Program-made: the position numbers and the translations under genes
Shown: positions 9,915-21,935 of the stretch, one piece after another
How the letters are laid out: every line of letters starts with the position of its first letter
How positions within the stretch are numbered: the first letter of the stretch is position 1
Assembly (NCBI GenBank): GCA_023634235.1
Contig: JAMKCF010000007.1
Location: 4,072,001 to 4,136,000 of the forward strand
Origin: Pisaster brevispinus
Taxonomy: Eukaryota; Echinodermata; Asteroidea; Forcipulatida; Asteriidae
Reading direction: 5' to 3'
DNA: 64,000 bases
The notes under the pieces: model-generated
Told to the model about the DNA's origin: nothing
Database searches by the model: none
The model's input: the letters and a program-made list of their open reading frames with translations, nothing else

Positions 9915-12168
9915 GATAGACTTGTCGAATGCAATTGTCTAGGGGACAAGTCTAAATAACAACATACGTAGAGATTGTGTATGTGCTTACATGATTGGTG
10001 TCCTCGTACATTTGCAAACAGCGTAACGTAGAATCACTCTTTGATTTGCATCAAATATTGGGAGCAACAAAGGAGCATAATTGACCGCTTACTACCCTCA
10101 ACATGTAAAGAGGTACATCCACACGTGTGGCTTGTGTATAACCGGCTGGGTTGAAACGCTTCGACAACACTGACTTGACAGCTAGCAGTGCGGCTTTTTT
10201 TAAACACCAACACAATAGTGTGTCCTTTGTTTTCATGAAAATTAAGTTGTTTGGGGTAATCAAATTTGGCTTTACGTCATTCCACACTGTTTTAACTCAT
10301 GGGTGGATGACTTAACGAAGACACTCAATTTTGGAAATTGGGAAAACTAAATGTTTTTGTAATTCACATAAAAATCACGCGACACCAGTGTCCTCTGGTG
10401 GTCGTTGCTGTTATAGTAGGAAAACTAATTATGTCATCGAGAAACGGTGCTACTTTAATGGTCTGTATACGTTTGGTAATCCTTCTTCAAATTAATTGCA
10501 ATACAAACTTACTTCCCAACTTTTGTAATGACATTTTCACAGGTTGGTTTTGTTGTATATATCTACATTTGTATAGGGTTAAAACAATCGAACCGTTCCA
10601 AAAACCAAAGGTATACGTTTTCTTTAAAGCACATTTACAGCGCTGGTTAGTTTCAACAACCAGAATCCATTTGTTAAACCTGAACTAACAAACCTGCGAA
10701 AGTTGCAACTCAATCTGTCATTTGGAGGCGTAATAAAATAGTGAAAACAAACCTCATGTTTTCACTGTTTGTAAAAAATCAGGTTTTGGACTTGTGAGAC
10801 AAAAACTACTTGTTTTACTGTAAGTTTTTAACACGGCATTTCAAGCACAGATATTTCAAGGGAAGCTGTCCACTATGACGACCATTATACCGTGTATAAG
10901 CTTTGTGCAAATTCGTGAACATTTATATTACTTCACTCTTGGCAATGTTGTGGAAACATTTTGTGGCAGGTAACATGGAAAGTTGTGGAGGTGTGATGAA
11001 ACCATGACCTTTACTTTACGCCGATACTTGCCTAATATTATTATGTTTACCACTCAGTTTGTTTTCATTAAACCATGTATGAACAGCTTATATCCTTTTC
11101 GATATATACTGTCTGAGCTGAATGAAGCATTTTGATTTGACCAATTGTTTTTTCTTGACTTAGAATAGCTTAATAATTTATCAAGACAAAAAGCTGGTTC
11201 TAAAACATTTTGCACGGGTTGCTAAAGTGAAGTGCGTCCATAATTGCAATTACCCAATCACGCATACGTTTAACGAGCGTCACACCGCGTAGAAACTTAA
11301 TTATTCATGTCCGTTTCTGTCATGCACAAGGACATGATTTGACGATAAATGAGTGTATACTAAAAAAACATTAAATATGGAGCTGGTAGGCTTGTTATGG
11401 GTTGGCCCATCTGCAAGCCCCTTCTATAATGCAGTCTAACTCTTTTTGTTTTATATTGACACACTTGTGGATGCTGAACTTCATCTAGTATTTCAGGCCC
11501 AGTGGCGTAACTTAGGAGGGGGAGGGGACGCACGCCCCCTTATTGACGTCTGTGCTTTCCGCGTACCCCCCCCCCCTTCATTTGAAATCTGGACCTTTAG
11601 AATTGGAAACGTCTCAAATAAATCTAATGTTGCATTTTATACGCTTTTAATGAAACATTTTGATGACATTTTCGAAAACTGTGTTTCCATTTAGACAATG
11701 TTTTTACGCTCATGCCAGATTCTCTTGTGTTATTTTCTCGACTTTTGACAGCATTCCATTCAAAAATGGGATCGATACTGAATTATGAAAACTTTAATTG
11801 TTATTGAGATTATAGATTGGAAAAATTATCAACTATTTTTTTCACCGGAAACTGTGATTTACATTGTTTTTAAACACTTTTGATGTTTTAGTTCACGAAC
11901 AACTAAAAAAGAGATAGGGAACAATTCCGAACAGCAACATTTTGAGAGATTTGAAAACAATGTTCCTCTTGAAGTCAACGTCAAAACTAGCTAATTGCGC
12001 ACTATACTGCATGCCACGCTGTGATTGTGGACCGTGGGCTTTCATAAACAAAAAATATTAACAAACGATAATAATAATGTTACATAATTTAGTATCCTTG
12101 GGTTGATCATTGTGTCTCTTCTCATGCAGGAAAAAGAAGGGGAAAAAACCAGCAAAAAAAACAAAACA
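9915..12168. other. Inverted-duplication arm, no gene seen
   Basis: From about 10290 to 12165 this block is the inverted counterpart of 33540-35160, so it is part of the large inverted duplication. Between 9990 and 10290 the two arms carry unrelated sequence, which indicates independent insertions. The ORF at 10338-10688 has a counterpart at 34981-34751, but most differences between them change the residue, so it does not look coding. A C-run lies at 11567-11577. Confidence 0.6.
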
Positions 12169-12248
12169 TGGCGGTCAAGATTTGCATCATGTCCCTTGAG
12201 TGTCAGGTATTTTTCACCCTGCGCTTTGAGCTGCTTGGCTGTAAATAA
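12169..12248 (+). pseudogene. Remnant of a PAN-F5/8C terminal exon
   Basis: Twenty-six codons reading AVKICIM... to TLRFELLGCK-stop, the end of an F5/8C domain. It corresponds to exon 4 of PAN copy 3 (32149-32012) on the other arm. At about 12165 the sequence jumps from the equivalent of about 33540 to the equivalent of about 32080. About 1.45 kb, holding the first three exons and the start of the fourth, was therefore deleted from this arm. Confidence 0.8.
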
Positions 12249-12299
12249 AATCCGTGAAGTAAAAGTTCAAAACGCAACATTTGTTATCAAAAAAGAAAA

Positions 12300-13078
12300 T
12301 CAAATTCTCGCATAACATCAGATCACATCGGCGTCAATAACCATTCTTTGACGTACTGTAAGAATTAGTTCGTCAATCACGTCTATATATTGGTCAAAAT
12401 GACTAAGTTTGCCATCTCATGGGTCTGCGAGTAATGTATTGTTAGTTAGACTAAACCTTATTTTGCGGTGACTTATCAATAAGAGTCAGCGTCTTAAAAC
12501 CCTGACTAGAATTTTGTTTCGACTGAGACGATTTAGTCAAATTTTTGTGTAGTTTTGACTCATTTTAACTGGTCTTAAGACTTTAAAAACAGTTAGTCAG
12601 CTATGGAGGTGTGACCAATTCGGGTTGGCCATTTTCCCGCTTGGTTTATCCACTCACTGTTAGTAATGACACAGTTGGCAGTTTTCCAAGGCAAAATTTG
12701 TCAAATATTTTGCCCGCGAATTCAGCAAGATGCTGGAACACTGCCATTCTAATGTAACCTATGACTATAGATGGGACGGGTCCCAACTTGAGAGTTACAG
12801 TTGAGATGCCCCAAATATAGTTGGGATTGCAGTATCGCGGCAAATTCATCGGAGCACAAATCTAAAAGCCAGTCTCCTCATACCCGCCCCCCCCCCATTT
12901 TCTGTCACACTTGCTAAGCAGGCCTTCACTGCAAAATGCAAGTTAGTAAGTTATGCTGGCGTCTAATGAATGGCTGGCGGCGTGGGCCCAGCGGGTAGTT
13001 ATAAATAAGCATACCAAGTCAGTGTGTGATGGAGTGATAGCTTTCTAGAGTTTTTGCCATGACTTTCAGCTTTATTAT
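12300..13078. other. Arm block shared with 30900-31640 and partly 24780-25035
   Basis: No gene seen. The stretch 12360-12770 contains repeated TTAGTC/GACTAA words and matches 31240-31640 inverted. A shorter third copy is at 24780-25035. A C-run is at 12887-12896. Confidence 0.55.
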
Positions 13079-14045
13079 TGTGATGGAATTGCATGAGTTT
13101 GTTTCGTCATGTGACATCGCACGTGGTATGTGAACGACGTCATCGGTCATGTCTCCGGCTTGCACCAGAAGGGTTGGTGCAAGGTGCATAATCGCGCCAC
13201 GAGAAGTCAGCTAGTTGCCCGTAACTTTTGAGAGGTTAGTTAAGTTTTTGTAAGATATTGCGCGCTGTTGGGCGTGCGCATGGCTTTCAGGAAAGCGTGA
13301 TAAAAGCTGCTGTTTTGGGTTGCAGGGAGGGACTTGTTCCAGAAATTCGGTGCAGTAATTTCAGTAAGTGTATGAGAGTTGTTCATCGATTTGTGCATTT
13401 TAGGCAGCGTTATTTAAGGCTGTGCGCGTGCAGGCGATCGTCGTGATAAATACGCAAGACGATCGGGAGCTAGCTGTACTGCAGTGTAGTGCAACGACCC
13501 GATGGTTGCCGTCGCTGTGTGCGAGGCAGACAACTACTGTATTCCGAGAGGGCTGTGTAGCGGAGCGGGTCGTGTGTTGTTGCCGGGACCGAGCTGTGTG
13601 CTCAAGGCCTAAGGCAGCTGGGTTGCGCTGGGCTAGGCGTGCAACCGCGGCGTGGTGCTCTGTGAATGTGTTGCCTTTCACTGGTATTGAGTATTGCTAG
13701 GTGCTGTAGTTGTTTCATGACTTGTAGATAATTTGGGGTCTCATATTCTAAGTGCTTACAGGCTAGGTTATTTTGCCTAACTTCCGGAGTTGAAGGTAAA
13801 TGTCAATAAATTACTTTTTAGGTCAAGGTCACTGTTAAACTGTGTCCTATCTGTGTGATTATTATAGGGAATCGTGTGTACTCTGACAGAGAGATTTACA
13901 ATCTTTTATAATCGGGCGGTATACTACCTCCCAAACGAATCTCGCCACTCAGCTTTAAGTTCGCTTAGTGACTTTAACTTGAGCTAGCAAGGGAAAGGGT
14001 CCGAGTTAATAATCATAGACTGGATAACGGTCTGTGCCCGCCACA
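13079..14045 (+). mobile_element. Solo LTR of a retrotransposon
   Basis: A 967-base insertion that starts TGTGATGG and ends GCCACA (TG...CA), flanked by direct repeats TTAT at 13075-13078 and 14046-14049. The inverted arm at about 30918-30930 has the empty site with a single TTAT, which fixes the borders. AATAAA occurs at 13806. The strand is inferred from that signal. No coding domain was seen, so this is a single LTR left after recombination, or a LARD/MITE-like element. The small ORFs at 13258-13700 lie inside it and are not genes. The interior is GC-richer than its surroundings. Confidence 0.75.
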
Positions 14046-14049
14046 TTAT

Positions 14050-14891
14050 TTACGAGCCCCACAAGTCAAAAGTCGAGAAAAGGTTGAGAAAATCAATACA
14101 TCTGGGGAAGAAATTTATCCAGGCAACAGGGAGGTAATGCAGTTTGTTAAGTGACATGTTAGGTCAAAGTTTGAAAACAAATTAGTCTTTAAATCCTTTC
14201 ATTAACACCGACCACAGCTCCTGCTGTGTTTGTCACTCAGCAGTTCACGCAAGATCGACCATGTTAATCTCTTTCGAGGAGGCTACCCAGTAGAGCTCTA
14301 TGGGCGAACCCAACTATAGCTGGGGTGCACCAAACAGCCAAGTTTGGACCAGTCCCAGCTATAATCGGGGCCATTGTCAAGTTGGAGCAGAGTATATACG
14401 TGTTAGAAACTTACCTACCTTGCTTTTGCCCTCTAACCTGTTCAATGTCTACATACAGAAAACCAACATCCTAAGCTTTCAGTTGATACCAAATTTATAA
14501 TAGGGGGTTCCAAATAATGTACTGCCAGATGTGTAAAATGACGCAACTTTCCACTGAATCCACGGACACCGATCGCGCAAACCACCAACAAAATGTACAC
14601 AAAACACGTTTAAAACAAAATTATTATTGGTCAAAATAAACATTCAATCTTACAAACTATGAAAGTATGGATATCAACGATGTCAAAAAATGGGATAATA
14701 AAAACGAAGAATGTATAACCCTTTCAACAATGACGAGCCCATTACGGGAAAAGGCATAGCGCGACTTACGGGCCTTTTTGCAGAGCGGGTCACGTTATGC
14801 ACAATGGAAGCTTTAAACATTGGCTATGTTGTACATGTTATTTAGTGTTAGACTATCTGTCGAGTTATAGCAACTAGTTGTCCGGCTCGTT
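14050..14891 (+). other. 5' flank of truncated lengsin copy
   Basis: Inverted counterpart of about 30035-30920. It includes the palindromic words ccaactatagctgggg / cccagctataatcggg at 14311-14370, which are also at 30602-30660. No other gene. Confidence 0.6.
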
Positions 14892-15574
14892 ATGGAATCC
14901 TTAAATAGCAGCAATTCCATCTTGGCGAAAATTGAGGCCGAAGCCATTAAATATATCCGATTTGACTTTGGCGACATGAGCGATATTTCACGGTGTAAAA
15001 TTATACCTTCAAGACATTTTTCAGAGAGGTCGACCTGGGAAGCTAATGCGCCTATTGGTCACTTATCAGCGGATGCAGCCTGTAATTTACTGCCCTCAGG
15101 CTCCGGCTTTTTGGCTGATATCGGATGGGCAAACGCATCTTTTGTGCCAGACCTGAGCACCTTCCGCACCGTGCCATGGTGTGAAAAATACGGCCTTGGT
15201 GCTGACAGAGCCGCACTTTCAAGGTAAGCCAGTATCATCCTATCCACGTTACACCGCAAGGCAACAGATTGACCGTCTGATGGAGATGGGCTACTCTCTA
15301 CTTTCAGCTCACGAGCACGAGTTTTACGTCATTGGAGCCGAGTCCAAGAAACCACTTCACTCTGGAAACCTCAGGTCATCTCTTACCGTCTTTGAAGACA
15401 GCGGCTTGCTTTTCGATTTCGAGGAAAGTCTTTTCGGAGTCGGTGTTGACGTAGAGGCTATTGACACGGAGCTTTCTCCCGGTCAAGTTGAGATTACCTA
15501 CAAGCCGGCCTTTGGTATCCGAGCTGCTGACAACGCGCATATCTACCGTACAGCCATCAAGGAGCCTTGGTGCT
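14892..15574 (+). pseudogene. Truncated, frameshifted lengsin-like gene
   Basis: The reading starts MESLNSSNSILAKIEAEA and follows the long copy at 28695-30017 closely. An extra A in the A-run 15184-15188 shifts the frame after VPWCEK. The correct frame resumes and runs to YRTAIKE at 15564, where homology stops at the inverted-duplication breakpoint. PWC-stop follows. The glutamine-synthetase catalytic C-terminal half is missing. Unlike the long copy, its start codon is in frame. It has no introns. Confidence 0.85.
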
Positions 15575-16107
15575 AACATAGCCACTAGTGTGTGAACTGA
15601 ACCGTGTGGTATAAATCCTACTAGTTCGTAAACTTATCTCTAAGCATTGGGCTAATAACCATTCCCCATTCTTCATTCCAACGTCGCTTACCTATCAACA
15701 TCGCAAATATGGCTTCGTATGCTAGGCTACTATGAAACTTCTGCTGTTTCAGTCCAGCTCTTATAACGTGATGCCCAGAAAGCTCCTCTCTCCTGCTGAC
15801 AATTTATGAACTGTAGCTGGTTTTTTTTCTTCCTAGTAGCTTATTTGTCTCTTGGAGGAAGACTTGCAATAAATGTAATAAATATTAGTTAATAGATAAC
15901 CAGTGAGCTTTCAGATTGTTTTAATAAAAAAGAACGAGGTTTCAATGAGTTGTTTTATTCTGTTTTGCATTTTGAATATTTTATTTGGCAGCAAGTCCAG
16001 CAGCCACAAATTATGCTAGTTAAAAAAGAGGTTCTGCTAGAAGAACATTCTGAAGCCCTAAATCTCGTTTCTGCTTTTTGTTTCTTTATTTTGCTGTCCA
16101 CTTATAA

Positions 16108-16390
16108 CAAGTTTCCTATTATAAAGAGTTATTTATTCTGGGTTCTTATACAGCGCTTTATCACACCCCTAGGGGCGTATCAAAGCGCTCAGTATGTTTT
16201 CCTGCAATGTATGTAGAGCTTCATTTTGAAGTATGAGACCTTTTCCTTTATATAATGGTTTACAAGGTGCTGTGGCGTAGTATGCTGCCAGTCAAACCTG
16301 GAACACTGGGGCGAACCCCTTCTCTTCTCGATAAGTGCACTGGGTTCTTTTACGTACATTGTTTGGACTTGTTTATTTTTATTTTTTTTA
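16108..16390 (-). mobile_element. SINE-like retroposon fragment
   Basis: Shares the words atggtttacaaggtgctgtgg, aaccccttctctt and tcgataag-gcactgggt with the element at 31638-31893, in the same orientation. Borders are unclear and no target duplication was seen. Confidence 0.6.
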
Positions 16391-17714
16391 GCGACGCCCC
16401 CAATGAAAGCAAAGCGAGGACATCCTCGCTCTGTCAAACACCCGGATACCTTTTGTTAAAGTCATCGGTTTAAACGGGTAGACAAGCTCACGCACACAAG
16501 TTGAAGCTAACCGTTTATCGGCCACAGTTCCACAGTAAAAACAGTACCAATCCACCAAAGAAATATTTCCGTCTCAAATCATAACAATGTCGAGGAAAAC
16601 AAGACTAATTGCAGTTATATTAAACTGGTCATTGAGATTGAATCGGTGATTTATTTCCTTCCTTCACTTTCTGGACCGAAGCATTGCATGTAAATTGGGT
16701 TTTCAGTCCCTACCTGGCTGCATGGGTTTTCTTTGTTGGGTTTTGCTAAAACTGAAATGTCTTCATGGTATTCTAAATTGGTGTGATGGTTCCATTAGTT
16801 GGTTTGCCAAGTATGTAATTCAGATTCAGATTCAGACACACTGTCGAAGAAACGTTTCACGGAAAGGCTCGTTGAATCGTGTTCACTTTGAAATCAGAAT
16901 TTATTTCACTATGAGTGTTGATCTTGTTTACAATTTTGGATTTCAAATTAATCGTAATATCCACATTTTACCTGTAAGTTTTGTGCGTGCGCGACCAATC
17001 TCTACATTTAAAATTATAACACTGTTATTTTAGCGTTACTGTGAATTCAATTTGTTTTTATGATACTGTACCCTTACAATTTATGGAATTTGTTGTTCTT
17101 TTTTACTCTTCAAATCCATAAAATTTCAAAGACATTTTTTGTTTCATCAAAGCTACTGCTTAACCAACGCGTCACAAACCAACGTAAATAATAATCTCAT
17201 TCGACTCTCGCGACGCGGACAAATCGCAGTTCCATGAACAAACCGAAAACTATATTGCTATCGTATTGACAGTATATTGGTAGCCCTACACTTTTGAACA
17301 TGTTTGTTGCAGTTGAAGGAAGCCGGCCGAAGCAAATGAAACTGCCTGGGCGAGTCCTATTCATAAGGGTGGTTATATCTTCAAAAGTAAATAAACTAAA
17401 TGCTTAAACGAGAGAACGTTTGTAAATGATTTGTCTTAGTGTGCCTAACTGCTTCACCAATTGACAAATTTAGTAAAAAACATTTACTTACAAATAAAAC
17501 TTGTCTGCTAAAGATGTGCACTTTGACTCAAACACATAAATATTACATAGGCAAATGGTCTTGTCTGTAAACCGACGTAAAATGTTGTGATCGTTGCAAG
17601 ACTAGGCCTGCTATTTATTTATTATTTTTTTTTTTTTTGCGTTTTGTGCTCTGGAGAAGAGAAAATAAGCTTGCATGTACGACATTATAGCACGTTTGAT
17701 ATCTGAGCAGTTGG

Positions 17715-17985
17715 TGTTTTTTCGTTGGCGATCAATATTGAGCCAACCTTGGTTCGTAGCCAAAAAGTAATATTGGCATTATATTGTTTATCCGACGTAG
17801 GATCAATTTTGACTTTAGATGGGAAGTATTACAATGGTTTTACGTTGGCGATCAATGTTAAGCCAAACTTGGTTATTTATAGTGGGAAAGCAAAATCGGC
17901 ATTGCGTTAGTATGCGACGTAGGACCAATGTTAGCTCTTAGGTTGGCAGTGTCATCATGGTTGTGCGTTGGCGATGAATGTAGAG
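17715..17985 (+). repeat. About 121-bp imperfect tandem repeat, 2.2 units
   Basis: cgttggcgatcaat recurs at about 17723, 17845 and (as cgttggcgatgaat) 17966. Each of the first two units also contains gacgtaggaycaat. Related cgttggc / gggccaac words continue to about 18450, so this may be part of one older element. Confidence 0.6.
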
Positions 17986-18462
17986 GGACTAAAATGCGTT
18001 AACTTCTTCTATTTTGCCCTTTTTCTTCTTGACCACCCTGACAAAATGTCCACTGGAGATAAAAGATTGGCCTTAAAAGTTTGCTAGGATGATCTTGACA
18101 GCTTCATCATAATTGCACAAGTAACAAGAACCCTGACATCTTTTTGGAAATACCAGTCATCATGACAACTTTTGGTAAGGAATTGTCTTTTCGTGTGCCA
18201 TGAATGACGTAAATATCAGCTATATTTCAGAAACCATTTAAAAAAATCAAGAACATTGTTTCAAACCATGCCTCATTTATTCAGGAGACAACATTAATTA
18301 AAGAATATCCATATAGCAGTTAAGCTTATATCCATTGGGCCAACACTGGCCCAATCTATTGGCGTTGGCAACATTAGCAAATTGTTCAACAATGTTGAAG
18401 TCGGCATTATGACAGTTTACAACAATGTGGCGATGTTGGTTATTGATCGGGCTACATCAGAG

Positions 18463-18622
18463 GGCAAGTTCGGGTGGGCAACTAGAGTGCCTAGACTGTG
18501 TGACGTAGCTCTGGAATTGACTAGATCGACCATGCTCCTGTGCATGATCGATCTAATCAATCTCCCTGTGCTCTATGGTTTCTGGTAAGTCTAGTCACTC
18601 TAGTCGCCTACCCGAACTTGCT
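18463..18622. mobile_element. MITE, 160 bp, with ~35-bp terminal inverted repeats
   Basis: The ends read ggcaagttcgggtgggcaac and, inverted, agcaagttcgggtaggcgac; the inverted similarity extends to about 35 bases. The flanks carry the direct repeat CAGAG at 18458-18462 and 18623-18627. The centre is palindromic around gatcgaccatg / catgatcgatc. The family is not identified. Confidence 0.8.
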
Positions 18623-18671
18623 CAGAGATTGCGATTTGGCGGAGTACTGACTTTTGGATTAACCCTACATG

Positions 18672-18775
18672 ACAGGCAGCAGGAGAATGGGGAGGAGAAG
18701 AATGAGGAGGAGGAGAATGGGGAGGAGGAGAATGAGGAGGAGGGGGAGGAGCTGGAGCGGGAGCAGGAGGAGTGA
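18672..18775 (+). repeat. GGAGGAGAATG-type purine repeat
   Basis: Imperfect ggaggagaatg units. The Glu-rich 66-residue ORF across it (18575-18775) is a by-product. Confidence 0.75.
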
Positions 18776-20003
18776 ATTTTGGTGAAGTTGATTTCTATTA
18801 GGCTTGCACTTGTTTGAAATCATTCAGGAATGTACTTGTGGAGTCTTTCAGCGTGCAGGTCTACATTTGAATTTAATGGCTACGCCAGAGAGTTTATTGG
18901 TTTGACTATTATTTTAATATGATACAACTTGTTATTGGAGACCATCACTGAAGTGACTAATCACACCCTGAATATTGAATAGAGCTAATAATGAGATACA
19001 ACAGAACACCAATAATACCTTTGAAGGCTGTAGCCCATTGGGCAATATATTCCCTAAAAGACAAATCCTGCATAGCATACAGAAGTTGAATGGGGAAAAA
19101 ACACCCCCAAAGTTTGGTATGATGCCTAAACAATTTGAAGTATTAAAATAAATATGAAGTAAAGTTTAAAAGTAGATCTCTTGAACTTATGTGAAAAGCT
19201 ATGGAATAGGACTATCTGGATTGAGTGGGGTATTTGTTTGTTTATTTATTTGTTTGTATCTACTTATTTATATATTTTTCTTTCTTTTTTTCTTTAGGGG
19301 GGGGGGGTGCGAGTTTTGCATTAATTTTCAGTAAATTGCTTCTCTGGAAGGTTAAAAACTGTTACTCAATAAGTGACTGAAGGCTCATGCAGGGTTAATA
19401 AGGGGAGGTCATTTATGGAATTTGTTTTGGTAAAAGGATCAACCCAGGGTGATTTATTTTTATAGAGCTACAGGAATTTTTCAGTCTTATGTTAAAAGCA
19501 AGACAAAATAATATAATGTTAAAGATACTAATTGGTTTCGTTGAGCTGTTTTGAATGTCTCCTAGGAGTAGAGTATAGAGCGGCCCCCAAACTCGGCCAA
19601 GACTACTATTACAACATCATTTGAAGCTAAAACTAAATGGTTTGCACTAACAAAGAATGCAGGATATTGACGATAATACTCAAGTTGTAATAATTTACAA
19701 AACAGCAACGTCAATGCAATGAAACGGGATTCACTGGTGGAAACGTACAATTTTTATGACAATTACTGACACCACAAAATGTCTCAAATCTCAAGATAAC
19801 AACGTTAATTTAAAGTAGACTCTAATTATGTCTTTGTTCTAAAATTATGCACTGCTTGAATCTTGACAGAAACGTTAAACGAGACTGAAACTTTGTTATC
19901 AGTTTTCTCAAGTTTAGATTTTTCTAAGATACATCAGATACATACATTTTGTCAAAAAGGTCCTACTACAGGGTGACTGGTGTTTTCCTTTTTGCACGAA
20001 ACT

Positions 20004-21935
20004 TTATTTACAGCCAAGCAGCTCAAAACGCAGAGCGATGACTTCAGCCCACTCAACGGGCACGATGCGAATTTTGACGGCCAAGACGGGCTTGAAGAAG
20101 CGCCTCTCCACGATGCTGTCCCTATCGGTGTTACCACTGAAGATCTAGGAGGTTGAATAAATTGTATTTCGTTAATTTTATCATGCAGGACAAGGCTGTT
20201 TTAAACCCTTTGTGTGACTTTTTTTAATACGGGCACCAGGGGACACTTCCCCTCCACCCCGTCCGAAGCTCTCGAGCTAGTTGTATTAAAGTTGCACCAA
20301 ATGGTCAATATCACCAAGTTCTACGTAATGATTTTAAAACAACTGAAACAATTTAAAACAATTTCAAGAGCAATTTCTATATTTTTGTTTAAGGCCAAAG
20401 AGTTATTTCCCCATAATTTTAAGAACCTTTTGTACAAATGCTCAAATTCTTAAAAGACTTCTTTGTTTGACCATAATCCATAACATGCAAACTGGTCACC
20501 ATTTGGGGCACTATAACCGCTGGTTATTTCAATTTAGAGGAACACTATTATGTTTTTAGTTTTCCACTAATACGTGTAGATTGATAATCTCCCACTTTTG
20601 GGACCCAAGCAATAATGACGCCATTATTGATAATTATACGGTAATTATTGAACTAAAATGTTTAAAACTAGCATGTTACGTTTAACATAATGGTTTTAAA
20701 ACACAAAAACCAAGATTTCAAAATGGCCGCAAGACATCCCCCCCCGATCCTGATAGAGGTAAATGCGTGGAGACAGTCTGTAATCATCTGAAATAAAATG
20801 TGACATACCTGAGTTTGAAAAAGATGGTCTTTTACTTCAATAAGACATGCCGGTGAGGGCGGTTCGAACTGCACCTTGTACTTGGTCACCCACTGGGGGT
20901 TCCCACCAATACGCCCTTGTGTGAGTACCCCAGTGACGTAGGTCGGGCTGCCTAAATCCACCTGTATCCACTGGTTAGTATCCGCTACCTTAGGATGCCA
21001 TGCTCCTATGGTATCATCATCTGGCGGTAGCTTGTTAAGACGGCCACCAGCCGGTGTTGACATTTGATATCCGTTGTAGTTACTTGATGCAGAGAGGCTC
21101 TCATCGGGGATCGAACCATCTTCAAGACCGAGTTTTTCTGCATTGGGAAGAACAGACAAAATAAGTATTGCCCACAAAATTCCCTACACATTGCAGCAAA
21201 GAAAAAAATCAAACTGTATTTCCAAATTAACGATGTTTTTTAAATTCGTTATGAAACAAATCATTCAAATTAAAATTTCCCCACTATACTCACCAAAACC
21301 CCGACAGTCTTTTATCGGAGTACATTTGTCATTTCCCAAACTGATCTATAAATTAAAGTAAAGTACAAAGATTATTTTAAATAAGTTATTTACAATTTAA
21401 AAAAAAAAAACCACAAAACAACAAATAATAAATAAATAAACGGTATTGCAATCTCTTTTGGAAGACTTGTTGAGTTTTCTTTTTGTCCCTCTCTTTTGTG
21501 TATGGCAAATGATTTCCATTGTCCTCAGATATGAAACACATTTGGATGTAGAAGATGACAAAACGAGTTGATTTAATAAAATAAAAATACAATACATTTA
21601 ACGCATACCTGGCATGTCATTGAGTTTGCAGTTGCATCGTAATACGAAACAGACAACGTTTCTTTGAAATTGTCACAGACTTGCCCTCCAGTGACGCTGT
21701 TCATCTGACAGACTTTGTTGATGTGATCGTAGTTGAAAGAGAAACATCCATGATGACTGAGACACCGAACTGAGCATCTGACGGCAGAGATGCCCGAGAT
21801 ATTCATGAAGGACTGGCCTAGTAGGGCGTGGTGCTCTATCGGCTGGTACCAAGCCCCTCGGTAACGACCGCTAGATGCTGAAACCTCAAAAAACACCTCA
21901 AGCAATAGGAAAATCACACTACTAACGATGACCAT
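20004..21935 (-). CDS. Secreted PAN/apple plus F5/8C (discoidin) protein, copy 2, intact
   Basis: Exons 21935-21609, 21345-21294, 21137-20809 and 20144-20004 join to 282 residues with GT/AG borders and consistent phases. It has a signal peptide at about 1-17. The PAN/apple domain is in exon 1 with the Cys pattern VRCSVRCLSHHGCFSF. A short linker exon has two Cys (CTPIKDC). The F5/8C domain in exons 3-4 runs from KLGLEDGSIPDES to LRFELLGC. In F5/8C domains the Cys just before the first strand pairs with the terminal Cys; both are present here. It is the most diverged family member, and exons 1 and 2 are shorter than in copies 4 and 5. It lies in the spacer, not in an arm. It is likely an extracellular carbohydrate- or phospholipid-binding protein; the ligand is unknown. 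Confidence 0.85.

Larger units (their letters stand above)
15577..20003. other. Spacer of the inverted duplication, left part, no gene seen
   Basis: Unique AT-rich sequence with scattered repeats listed separately: SINE-like fragment, tandem repeat, MITE and GA-rich run. T-runs lie at 17625-17638 and 19275-19292, and a G-run at 19299-19308. I found no exon with a recognisable domain. Confidence 0.5.

Noticed and set aside
10338..10688. ORF with a counterpart on the other arm at 34981-34751
   Set aside because: Similar in both arms, but most differences change the amino acid, and an in-frame stop precedes the shared part in the second arm. It looks like duplicated non-coding DNA.
13258..13700. 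Overlapping ORFs on both strands
   Set aside because: They lie inside the solo LTR and show no retroviral or retrotransposon domain.
14300..14380. Palindromic agctataattggg-type words near lengsin as a regulatory site
   Set aside because: Present in both arms by duplication only; nothing links them to a known factor.
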